Origin: Chitinophagales bacterium
Lineage (GTDB): Bacteria; Bacteroidota; Bacteroidia; Chitinophagales; UBA2359
Assembly: GCA_020631035.1 (NCBI GenBank)
Contig: JAHDIA010000262.1
Coordinates: 1-7,999 of the forward strand
Direction: 5' to 3'
Length of the DNA: 7,999 nucleotides
Shown: piece by piece, positions 1 through 5,939 of the stretch
Layout of the letters: every line of letters begins with the position of its first letter
Position numbering within the stretch: position 1 is the stretch's first letter
The notes under the pieces: generated by a model
Databases searched by the model: none
What the model was told of the DNA's origin: nothing
What the model saw: the letters and a program-made list of their open reading frames with translations, nothing else
Made by a program: the position numbers and the translations under genes

Positions 1-1
1 A

Positions 2-196
2 AAAACAAAGAGCAGACCCATATATATTTATATTGTTTTAGTTTTTTCATATCATCTGGTTTTACCTTATTCTTTTGAATCTAAAAATTATTTACAGAAT
101 TGGATTGTTCTCCAATTTATTTTTTGGAGCAAGTGTTTGGGGGCTTCGTCGCTACTTGTCTCCCCGCTATCCACTTTTACTCCTCCCCCCAATTAA
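2..196 (+). CDS. possible C-terminal end of a membrane protein gene cut by the window edge
   Basis: The frame beginning at base 2 is open from the left edge to a TAA at 194-196, with no start codon needed if the gene enters from the left. Its translation has a hydrophobic stretch (PIYIYIVLVFSYHLVLPY) and then Trp- and Phe-rich sequence that could be a membrane segment. The last 17 or so codons lie inside the dispersed-repeat element at 141-230, so the gene end, if real, has been rewritten by that element. No family is recognised. It may equally be a chance open frame in AT-rich DNA, since only about 64 codons are visible. Confidence 0.22.
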   Translation, partial: KTKSRPIYIYIVLVFSYHLVLPYSFESKNYLQNWIVLQFIFWSKCLGASSLLVSPLSTFTPPPN

Positions 197-230
197 ATTG
201 GGGGTGCGGGGTAACCGTTTCTATCGGGGC
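141..230 (+). repeat. dispersed intergenic repeat with hairpin, left copy
   Basis: This GC-richer block interrupts AT-rich DNA. It contains GGGCTTCGTCG (141-151), GCTATCC (166-172), ACTCCTC (179-185), a hairpin with arms CCCCCAAT (186-193) and ATTGGGGG (197-204) around TAA, and then a 21-base block at 207-227 starting CGGGGTAACCG. The same modules occur at the right end of the window on the opposite strand. There too ACTCCTC lies on one side of an 8-bp hairpin with a 3-base loop, and a 21-base block matching at 18 of 21 positions lies on the other. It looks like a degenerate dispersed repeat of a type common between Bacteroidota genes. It lies just downstream of the minus-strand gene ending at 306, so the hairpin could also end that transcript. 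Confidence 0.6.
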
Positions 231-305
231 TAGCTTACAAGGCTTAGTCACTTTCGCAGAACACCTCTTTTACAAACATTGGCTCTACTTAACAAAATGG
301 AGTAA

Positions 306-1112
306 TTACTTAGATAAGTAATCCAATAATTTTTGAGCTTTTAATTTGCTCTCTTGGCTAATATCAGGGCTATCCAATCTTTGTTGTGATTTGGCTTTTA
401 AGGTATCCAATAATTTTTGAGCTTTAGCCTTCTCTTCTGCATTGGCATTGGCATCAGTCATTACTTTTTTAGCCTGATCAATTTTCTCCTCAAGTGTCAA
501 TTTGGGAGCTTGATTTTGTGAGTTATTGCTGATTGATTTGTTTTCGGGAGTGGCTACAATTACAGGCGTAATTTTGACACTTTGACTTTTGTTAGTCATT
601 GCCTTTTCAGCTTGCCCAACTTCTTCCTCAACTACCAATTGGGGGGCTTGATTTTGTGGAGCCTTGGCAGATTTGTTGGGGGGCATCACTACCACCACTG
701 GGGCAATCTTAACACTTTTACTTTCATTAGCGATTGCTTTTTCAGCTTGCCCAACTTCTTCCTCAACTGCCAATTGGGGGGCTTGATTTTGTGGAGCCTT
801 GGCAGATTTGTTGGGGGGAGTAGCAAGTGTTACAGGAGTAATTTGAACACTAGAAGGAGCTTCTTGTGTCAAGAATACAATTTTTTCTGTAATCTCATCC
901 AACTCTTTTTGAAGGATGGCTTTTTGAGCAGCATCCGTAGTTTGGACAATGCGTTGCTCTAAGTCTTTTTTGTTCTTTCTCAGTTTTTCCAACTGATTTT
1001 GGTCTTCTTCCAGAACAATATGGAAGTTGTTTGAAATATTGTTGGCATTTACATTCCCCACAAATGAAATGGCAAACAACAATAAAGATAATAGTACATA
1101 CTGTTTTTTCAT
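306..1112 (-). CDS. secreted coiled-coil protein with tandem repeats, function unknown
   Basis: Encodes 268 residues of unknown function. The chosen start gives a classical signal peptide: Lys2-Lys3, a hydrophobic core at about 5-19, and a likely cleavage after Val-Asn-Ala at 21-23. An ATG 20 codons upstream (base 1172) would bury this signal and is less likely. Residues about 35-83 are charged and heptad-like, probably a coiled coil. Two 45-residue tandem units follow (91-135 and 136-180), then a diverged third from 181. Each runs from a Thr/Ala-Pro-Val segment through a Pro/Asn/Gln/Lys-rich linker with APQNQAPQL into an acidic EEEVGQAEKA helix. The C-terminus carries a shorter repeat, KAQKLLD at 230-236 and 258-264. 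The composition suggests an extracellular or periplasmic stalk or linker protein. No catalytic motif is seen. It is transcribed away from the acyl cluster and need not belong to it. Confidence 0.75.
   Translation of the reverse strand: MKKQYVLLSLLLFAISFVGNVNANNISNNFHIVLEEDQNQLEKLRKNKKDLEQRIVQTTDAAQKAILQKELDEITEKIVFLTQEAPSSVQITPVTLATPPNKSAKAPQNQAPQLAVEEEVGQAEKAIANESKSVKIAPVVVVMPPNKSAKAPQNQAPQLVVEEEVGQAEKAMTNKSQSVKITPVIVATPENKSISNNSQNQAPKLTLEEKIDQAKKVMTDANANAEEKAKAQKLLDTLKAKSQQRLDSPDISQESKLKAQKLLDYLSK
321..425 (-). repeat. 84-bp-spaced direct repeat at the 3' end of the same gene
   Basis: A 21-base sequence beginning ATCCAATAAT occurs perfectly at 321-341 and 405-425. The spacing of 84 bases equals 28 codons, so it encodes the repeated C-terminal motif KAQKLLD in frame. 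It is a second, independent duplication in the gene. Confidence 0.75.
604..818 (-). repeat. two-unit 135-bp direct repeat inside the coiled-coil protein gene
   Basis: Bases 604-683 and 739-818 are identical at 79 of 80 positions and lie exactly 135 bases apart. The period is a multiple of three (45 codons), so gain or loss of a unit keeps the frame. Each copy holds two G6 runs on the plus strand (641-646 and 678-683; 776-781 and 813-818). The near identity points to a recent duplication or ongoing homogenisation between units. Confidence 0.85.
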
Positions 1113-1722
1113 TTGGTATTTATTTTGGTATTGAATTAAATACTCCTCAATGATGAAACAAATTTGTTTCAAAAACTAACAATTGTGTCTATGTTCTTCT
1201 TGTCTTTATACTTTCAGAAAATAGTATACATTCAATATGAATAAAAAAGATCTAGTTATTTGTTCCTATTAGAATAGTAGTTTCCCAGATAAAATTTCAT
1301 GTATTTAAGTTTGCTATAGGTACAATAAAATAAGCGGGTATTCTCCAATTCACTATAAGCTTATAATATTGTCTATCAGCAACTTAACTTCTATGCAATA
1401 TATCTATCAATTCAGTTCCTGTACTTATTATGCGTATGGAAGTGTTTTATTAGGTAATATACCAAATATGCTGGGGTATTAAATTTCAATGCATATACCT
1501 ATTATTAGTTTTATTATCGTAAAGCAAGATAAGTATTTTTTTTCATTTTTTTCACTTTCACCTTATAATATTTAGGGATTCTAATTCTAAGTAATTGCCA
1601 ATCTGGAACAATGTTTTTAACTTTTTAAGTATAAGTTTAGGAATACCATACTTGTTAATACCTTTGATTAGGAAAAGGTAAACACCTAATTGAAAAATTT
1701 TGAAAAAAAAATTAAGCCTCCT
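1113..1722. other. long AT-rich stretch without a gene; upstream region of the minus-strand gene
   Basis: No coding frame with a plausible protein is visible on either strand over about 600 bases. The left part is the upstream region of the coiled-coil protein gene. It holds a perfect 16-base palindrome, GAAACAAATTTGTTTC (1155-1170), beginning 43 bases before the start codon. Next to it on the minus strand is TAGTTTTTG (1178 to 1170), which resembles the Bacteroidota minus-7 box but has one extra base. The right part lies beyond the 3' end of the phosphopantetheinyl transferase gene. There the minus strand reads a T9 run (complement of 1693-1701), which may help end that transcript. The rest shows no strong repeat or RNA-gene structure that I can recognise. 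Confidence 0.5.
1155..1170. promoter_or_regulatory. 16-bp perfect palindrome, candidate operator
   Basis: GAAACAAATTTGTTTC is a perfect inverted repeat with no spacer, between 43 and 58 bases upstream of the chosen start of the coiled-coil protein gene. The position suits a dimeric regulator binding at or near the promoter. In AT-rich DNA such palindromes also arise by chance, and no regulator is encoded nearby. Confidence 0.3.
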
Positions 1723-2376
1723 TCAAACAGTACTAAGTTCAACTCTTTGAATGTATCGTAGGTCAAAGGCTTGTTGTTGGGTATTTTGGGCTAAGTGACA
1801 TACATATTCCTCTACAATTTGCACCTTTTGAATAGCCCAGTTTTGGGATGCATATTGTACAATATTTTTAGAGCAATCACACAAATATAGCTCATTTGAC
1901 ATGCCCTGTCCACACGCTTTTAAAATGGCTTCTTTGCGTGTCCAGAGTTCAAAAAAGGCATGCGTCTTGTCTAGGCTTTCTTCAATGTATTTTCTTTCAT
2001 TTTCACAAAAAAAATATTTTAAGGCAACTACATTTATATTTTTTTTGAGGTATTCTACATCTATTCCAAGTGGTTCTTGCTCTCCAAATACCAATACTAT
2101 ATAGTCTTTAGAATGGGAAATATTGAACTCAACCCATTGAGGAATATAAGGCTTGCCATTTGTACCACTTGTCCAATTGTCTATCAATTGTTCAGCATAT
2201 TGAGTATGTTTCAGTGCTTTTTTAAGCAATAGCCGCCCCACTAATCTATGCCACTGTGTCTCCCTATACTTAATGCTACAAATTTCTCTTTGCATATTCT
2301 CTGGAAGTTTTTTCAGAAGATGTGCAAAATCTGTTTCTTGCCAATGTCCTAAATTGTGTACCCAAATATTGAGCAT
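1723..2376 (-). CDS. 4'-phosphopantetheinyl transferase, Sfp type
   Basis: Moves the phosphopantetheine arm of coenzyme A onto the conserved Ser of carrier proteins, turning apo-ACP into holo-ACP. The 217-residue product has the family motifs in order: GKPYIP (74-79), FNISHS (84-89), GIDVEY (104-109) with metal ligands Asp106 and Glu108, and WTRKEAILKACGQGM (145-159) with Glu149 and Lys153. Length suits the Sfp/HetI class of about 220 residues, not the short AcpS class. The start at 2376 is chosen because MLNIWVHNLG looks like a normal family N-terminus. An ATG 18 codons upstream adds an unconserved tail and reaches into the divergent promoter region. It is divergent from the operon containing the ACP gene, which makes that ACP its most likely partner. 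It could also serve other carrier proteins elsewhere in the genome. Confidence 0.92.
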   Translation of the reverse strand: MLNIWVHNLGHWQETDFAHLLKKLPENMQREICSIKYRETQWHRLVGRLLLKKALKHTQYAEQLIDNWTSGTNGKPYIPQWVEFNISHSKDYIVLVFGEQEPLGIDVEYLKKNINVVALKYFFCENERKYIEESLDKTHAFFELWTRKEAILKACGQGMSNELYLCDCSKNIVQYASQNWAIQKVQIVEEYVCHLAQNTQQQAFDLRYIQRVELSTV

Positions 2377-2411
2377 AAATGAATTTTTTAGATTTTTTGT
2401 TGAAAAAATTG

Positions 2412-2419
2412 TAGCTTTG
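2412..2419 (+). promoter_or_regulatory. Bacteroidota-type minus-7 promoter box for the acyl/glycan operon
   Basis: TAGCTTTG matches the Bacteroidota minus-7 consensus TAnnTTTG exactly and lies 26 bases before the lipoprotein start codon at 2446, giving a short leader of about 20 bases. It sits in the 69-base gap between divergent genes, where a promoter for the plus-strand operon is expected. No TTG/TTTG minus-33 box lies at the usual 19-21 base spacing; the nearest ones (2396-2402) are too close. The site is therefore plausible but incomplete. Confidence 0.45.
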
Positions 2420-2445
2420 AAAACCATCATTTTATCCCTTACAAT

Positions 2446-2988
2446 ATGATAAATGTAAAAACCAATACACTATTTTATTGTCTGTGTTTTTTGTATATTT
2501 TTTGCTTACCATCTTGTCAAAATCCAAATGGGCAAACTCAATATGATTCGTCTACACCCTGTTCACATAGAGCAGATTTTGTTGCCTTGTGGAAAGTCTC
2601 AAGAGCCATCAAAGTCAATGTAGATGTAAGTAAAAGACAACAATCAAGACATTTGCAGTTGGATAAAGAAGGACAATTTGTTATGGAACACCGCAAATTA
2701 AAAAATTTAACTGCAACCAGTACTGTAGAAAATGAAAAAATGGTTTTCTATAACTGGGAATCAGAATTTAACATTCAAAACTCTTTTACAGGTGATTGGA
2801 CATATTGCCCTCAAAAGAAAGAGTTAATACTTGATGCAAAAAAATTTCAATTAAATTCAGAAGCTCCTATAATAGATTCTATTGTCTCTTTCCCAATGCA
2901 GCTAAAGCAATTACGCAATGACAGTTTAACACTCAGTTGGGAGAAATTTACAATTCTTTTTACCAAAGTAGATTCATTAAGTCAATAA
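2446..2988 (+). CDS. predicted lipoprotein, function unknown, first gene of the operon
   Basis: Encodes 180 residues. The N-terminus is a lipoprotein signal: a short polar start with Lys5, a hydrophobic core at about 9-22, and a lipobox Leu-Pro-Ser-Cys with Cys24 as the lipidated residue, followed by Gln-Asn. The mature part has no motif I can name firmly. Alternating polar and hydrophobic strands (for example HLQLDKEGQFVMEH, and GDWTYCPQKKELILDAKKF near 125-145) suggest a small beta-rich, possibly lipocalin-like, domain. Its TAA at 2986-2988 is separated by one base from the ATG of the ligase, so the two genes are probably translationally coupled. This links an envelope lipoprotein to the acyl-activation genes. 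It might bind or carry the acylated product, but that is only inferred from position. Confidence 0.8.
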   Translation: MINVKTNTLFYCLCFLYIFCLPSCQNPNGQTQYDSSTPCSHRADFVALWKVSRAIKVNVDVSKRQQSRHLQLDKEGQFVMEHRKLKNLTATSTVENEKMVFYNWESEFNIQNSFTGDWTYCPQKKELILDAKKFQLNSEAPIIDSIVSFPMQLKQLRNDSLTLSWEKFTILFTKVDSLSQ

Positions 2989-2989
2989 T

Positions 2990-4420
2990 ATGCCAAGTAG
3001 TTATTTTACACTTTTTTCTCTACAAGTCCCCAAATACAAAAACAAATTAGCCATTGCTGATTTAGAAATTTCCTATCTAGATTTGTACACTACTAGCATC
3101 CAATTTATACTAGGCTTACAATCACAAATCAATGTAGGAGATACCTTATTTGTATGCTGTGAAAAAAGTTTGACTTACATCATTGCTGCCTTTGCTTGTG
3201 ATTATCTCAACCTTGTTTTCGTACCTTATTCCTTTGAATCTCCTCAAAAGAAAAAAGCTGATTTTTTAAAAGAGCTACAAGCTAAATTTGTAGTAGACCA
3301 TCATTTTATTGAGCAAACCTCTATCAACAAGATTGATGGTTTTGTTCCCAAAAATATAGTGATAGACGAACAGGTACAAGCCATCTTTCAAACAAGTGGC
3401 ACAACAGGCAAAAGCAAAGGGGCTTGTTTTTCTAAAGTGGCTGTCAACGCCAACATCCAAAACAACATCCAAAACTTACAAATCAATGAGAACGACATTA
3501 TGTGGTCCTACGGAGGACACCACTTACCAGCTTTTATTTTTACATTTAGCATTTCTACCTTAGTTTCTGGTGGCAGCTTGTTGCTCTCACCACTGGCACC
3601 CTTAGACAGCCCTAGCTTCATTAAAAAACACCGTCCAAGTATCACCTATTTACCTCCAGCAAGCATCACAATGTTGCATCGTTTCTCCATCATCTGGGAC
3701 CATTTAGATTTGTCTTCCCTCCGTACAGCTGTAGTCGCTGGTGACAGTGCGCCAGATAGCATCCCTCAATTGCTTTTTGACAAAGGCATTCAATCGGTAT
3801 ACCACGCCTATGGTAGTACCGATGCCTGTATGGCGACTCCTTTGTTAGAACATTGGGTATACAATACCGATACCCCATACATTATGTCCTTTGACATCAA
3901 AGCATGTCAAGGCTGGGAATATACTATAGCCCAAGATGGTGAACTGCTTACAAGAGGCATTGGCCAAATGAAACATTATCTAAACCGTCCCGACCTGACT
4001 CAAGAGGTATACAAAAATGATTGGTTCCATACTGGAGACATAGTCGAATACCGAGACACGCCCGAATTGGGCAAACGCTTGTTCTTTGTTTCTCGCAAAA
4101 AAGACATCATCAAAGTGATGAACAATGTTGTTTCTCCCCTAGAAGTCGAACGAGTCATTAATCAAGTAGAAGAGGTAAGTGAATCTGCTGTGTTTGGTAT
4201 ACCCGATGCTTATATTGGTGAAAAAATCATCGCTTGTGTGGTACTAAAAAATGAAGCGAAAGCAGAACTTATAACAAAAAAAATAAAATACCTTTGCAAT
4301 TCACTATTAGATAGTTATGCCATCCCTAAAAAAATAGAGATCCTAGAAAAACTCCCCAAGACCAATACAGGACACACACTAAAAATTCAGAAAAGTATTT
4401 TAAAAGCAAAATATCTTTAG
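2990..4420 (+). CDS. AMP-binding acyl/aryl ligase (ANL superfamily) with non-consensus core motifs
   Basis: Expected to activate a carboxylic acid as an acyl-adenylate and transfer it to a thiol, probably the phosphopantetheine of the ACP encoded next. The 476-residue product has the ANL core motifs in order: A3 TSGTTGKSKG (135-144), A5 YGSTDA (274-279), A7 HTGD (347-350), A8 SRKKDIIK (368-375) followed by PLEVE, and A10 PKTNTGHTLK (456-465). Several positions are unusual. A3 has Ser where Pro is common. A5 has Asp278 where Glu is usual. A8 has Asn where the hinge Gly normally sits. A10 has His462 where the catalytic Lys of the usual T-G-K motif is expected; the nearest Lys is 465. The length suits compact stand-alone ligases of polysaccharide and natural-product loci. 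The acid used cannot be read from the sequence. The gene begins one base after the lipoprotein stop. Confidence 0.88.
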   Translation: MPSSYFTLFSLQVPKYKNKLAIADLEISYLDLYTTSIQFILGLQSQINVGDTLFVCCEKSLTYIIAAFACDYLNLVFVPYSFESPQKKKADFLKELQAKFVVDHHFIEQTSINKIDGFVPKNIVIDEQVQAIFQTSGTTGKSKGACFSKVAVNANIQNNIQNLQINENDIMWSYGGHHLPAFIFTFSISTLVSGGSLLLSPLAPLDSPSFIKKHRPSITYLPPASITMLHRFSIIWDHLDLSSLRTAVVAGDSAPDSIPQLLFDKGIQSVYHAYGSTDACMATPLLEHWVYNTDTPYIMSFDIKACQGWEYTIAQDGELLTRGIGQMKHYLNRPDLTQEVYKNDWFHTGDIVEYRDTPELGKRLFFVSRKKDIIKVMNNVVSPLEVERVINQVEEVSESAVFGIPDAYIGEKIIACVVLKNEAKAELITKKIKYLCNSLLDSYAIPKKIEILEKLPKTNTGHTLKIQKSILKAKYL

Positions 4421-4445
4421 TAGATTTATTATATTAACTCCCGTC

Positions 4446-4471
4446 CCCAATTTATTACTTTTTGGATTGGG
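4446..4471 (+). terminator. weak hairpin between ligase and ACP genes, possible attenuator
   Basis: CCCAAT (4446-4451) can pair with ATTGGG (4466-4471) across a 14-base loop, followed by TCTTTAT. It lies in the 92-base gap between the ligase stop and the ACP start. The stem is short and the trailing T run is poor, so it is at best a partial terminator or processing site. Confidence 0.2.
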
Positions 4472-4512
4472 TCTTTATAGGCCTTAATCCTGTGCGTTTA
4501 AAGCTTGGAATT

Positions 4513-4752
4513 ATGACTACACTAGAAGAATTTAACAGTAAATTAGAAGAAGAATTCGACGAATTGGAGCCAGGCAACCTCAAAACGGATGTTCCTTTTG
4601 CCGACCAAGTAGATTGGAATTCGGTTAATGCCCTTATTGTAATGGCACACCTTAAAACAGAGTATGGTGTTGACATCAAAGTAAAAGATTTACAAGAAGT
4701 CAAAACGGTTGCTCAATTGTTTGATTATGTTAAAAGAATAATGGTTCTTTGA
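4513..4752 (+). CDS. acyl carrier protein
   Basis: A 79-residue acidic carrier protein that holds acyl intermediates on a phosphopantetheine thioester in the cytoplasm. The attachment site is Ser37 in DWNSVNAL (34-41), the same position as in fatty-acid ACPs. Asn36 and Val38 replace the usual Asp-Ser-Leu. The Trp two residues before the Ser and the following helix (MAHLKTEYGVDI) resemble ACPs of O-antigen and other glycan loci more than housekeeping AcpP. ATG at 4513 is preferred; an in-frame TTG at 4462 would add a 17-residue hydrophobic, basic leader not seen in ACPs. The last codons (GTT CTT and the TGA) fall inside the left arm of the inverted-repeat element at 4744-4853. Likely partners are the upstream ligase, the downstream KASIII and SDR, and the divergent phosphopantetheinyl transferase. 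Confidence 0.93.
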   Translation: MTTLEEFNSKLEEEFDELEPGNLKTDVPFADQVDWNSVNALIVMAHLKTEYGVDIKVKDLQEVKTVAQLFDYVKRIMVL

Positions 4753-4853
4753 AAATTTTTGGAGAGTAATTCTTGAACAAATAGTAGGGAGCCGAAGGCG
4801 ACTGGATAGCTTGTTTTAGAATTAGCTCTCTTCAACAAAAATTTTCAAAGAAC
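4744..4853. repeat. 110-base near-palindromic element (MITE-like or mRNA hairpin) between ACP and KASIII
   Basis: The outer arms are perfect inverted repeats of 18 bases: GTTCTTTGAAAATTTTTG at 4744-4761 and its complement at 4836-4853. Pairing continues inward with GAGAG (4762-4766)/CTCTC (4826-4830), TAATTC (4767-4772)/GAATTA (4819-4824), and TTGAACAA (4773-4780)/TTGTTTTA (4811-4818) at 7 of 8 positions counting one G-U. That makes about 36 pairs with small bulges. The central loop (4781-4810) holds a small GCC-GAA-GGC hairpin and the module GGATAGC (4804-4810), which also occurs in the repeat elements near both window ends. The left arm overlaps the ACP stop codon and the right arm ends 17 bases before the KASIII start. 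No clear target-site duplication is visible. As RNA it would form a long stem that could protect the upstream ACP message or reduce read-through. Confidence 0.75.
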
Positions 4854-4870
4854 GGAGAAAATCTTTATAA

Positions 4871-5926
4871 ATGGGCTTATTTTCTATTTCCAATGTTGGG
4901 ATTGATGGACTGGCAACAGTTGTGCCCCAAAATGTCTATGACAATTTGGACTATGATTGGATTCCTGAAAAGGATCGAAAAAAACTCATTCAAACAACAG
5001 GCATTGCTCAAAGAAGGTATGTCGATGAAGGAGTGACTACTAGCGATTTGTGTGAGAAAGCAGTCAATGAACTATTAAACAAATTGGAATGGGAACGTAC
5101 AGAAATTGATTTACTGGTTTTTGTCTCTCAAATGCGAGATTACATTGTTCCCAATACGGCGACCATTCTACAACACAAATTGGGCTTGTCCAAGAACTGT
5201 GCAGCCTTTGACATTCCCTTGGGTTGTTCTGGTTATGTGTATGGTTTGTCTGTCGTTGCCAGTATGATACAATCAGGTGTTGCCAAAAAAGCCTTGTTGT
5301 TGGTAGGAGATGCCACTTACCGCCAACTGTCCTATCAAGACAAAACCACCTTCCCACTTTTTGGAGATGCTGGTTCCGCAACAGCATTAAGTTACAAAGA
5401 GGAAGTGCCTCCAATGTTCTTCAATCTACAAACTGATGGAGAAGGTTATCAAGCAATCATTGCAGAGGATGGCGGAACACGCAATCCTGCCAATGCCGAT
5501 TCTTTGATTATGCAAGAAATACAAGAAGGGGTGATTCGAAACAAACATCATGTAGCATTGGATGGTTTAAAAATTTTTGAATTTGCAGTCAGTGAAGTGC
5601 CTGGCAATATCAAAAAATTGCTTCGTTTTGCTGAACAAGATAAAGACAGTATAGACTATTTTGTTTTTCATCAAGCCAATAAATTGATGAATGAGACCCT
5701 ACGTAAGTTTTTAAAAATTCCCGTAGAAAAATATCCCTATTCTCTTGAAAATTTTGGCAATACCAGTTCGGCAAGTATTCCTTTAAGCATCAATTATCAA
5801 ATACACCAACAAGCCAGTAAAGAAAAACTAAAATTCTTGCTCTCTGGTTTTGGCGTGGGACTTTCTTGGGGTTCACTGATCTTAGAGACAGCACCTTTTC
5901 TTTGTTTACCCCTTATCGAATACTAA
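4871..5926 (+). CDS. 3-oxoacyl-ACP synthase III family protein (KASIII, FabH-like)
   Basis: Catalyses decarboxylative Claisen condensation of a primer acyl thioester with malonyl-ACP to give a 3-oxoacyl thioester. The 351-residue product has the thiolase-fold catalytic triad: Cys119 in PLGCSGYVYG, His267 in FHQAN (266-270) and Asn297 in NFGNTSSASIP (294-304). FGDAGSATAL (164-173) and the C-terminal GFGVGLSWGSL are also typical of FabH-like enzymes. It is somewhat longer than housekeeping FabH (about 317-330 residues), and residues around Cys119 differ from the common AACAGF, as in accessory KASIII proteins of glycan and secondary-metabolite loci. A GGAG at 4854-4857 is a weak, distant ribosome site, and the element at 4744-4853 lies just upstream. 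Together with the ligase, ACP and SDR it would make one or a few rounds of chain extension. The primer is unknown. Confidence 0.92.
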   Translation: MGLFSISNVGIDGLATVVPQNVYDNLDYDWIPEKDRKKLIQTTGIAQRRYVDEGVTTSDLCEKAVNELLNKLEWERTEIDLLVFVSQMRDYIVPNTATILQHKLGLSKNCAAFDIPLGCSGYVYGLSVVASMIQSGVAKKALLLVGDATYRQLSYQDKTTFPLFGDAGSATALSYKEEVPPMFFNLQTDGEGYQAIIAEDGGTRNPANADSLIMQEIQEGVIRNKHHVALDGLKIFEFAVSEVPGNIKKLLRFAEQDKDSIDYFVFHQANKLMNETLRKFLKIPVEKYPYSLENFGNTSSASIPLSINYQIHQQASKEKLKFLLSGFGVGLSWGSLILETAPFLCLPLIEY

Positions 5927-5939
5927 ATTAAATCATTCA

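Noticed and set aside
100..321. 73-codon plus-strand frame near the left edge
   Set aside because: It runs through the dispersed repeat, and its translation is low in charge with no recognisable pattern. The edge frame ending at 194-196 is a better, though weak, candidate.
604..818. CRISPR-like array from the regular repeats
   Set aside because: The units are long (80 identical bases in a 135-base period), only two in number, and encode an in-frame protein repeat.
582..962. 126-codon open frame on the plus strand opposite the repeat-protein gene
   Set aside because: It is the antisense of the tandem repeats. The minus-strand frame has a signal peptide and a coherent coiled-coil composition, and this one has neither.
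4462..4512. Upstream TTG start for the ACP
   Set aside because: It would add 17 basic and hydrophobic residues foreign to ACPs. The ATG at 4513 gives a normal 79-residue carrier protein.
5064..5414. 116-codon minus-strand frame inside the KASIII gene
   Set aside because: KASIII is intact with its full catalytic triad. The antisense frame is Trp/Cys/His-rich with no family features.
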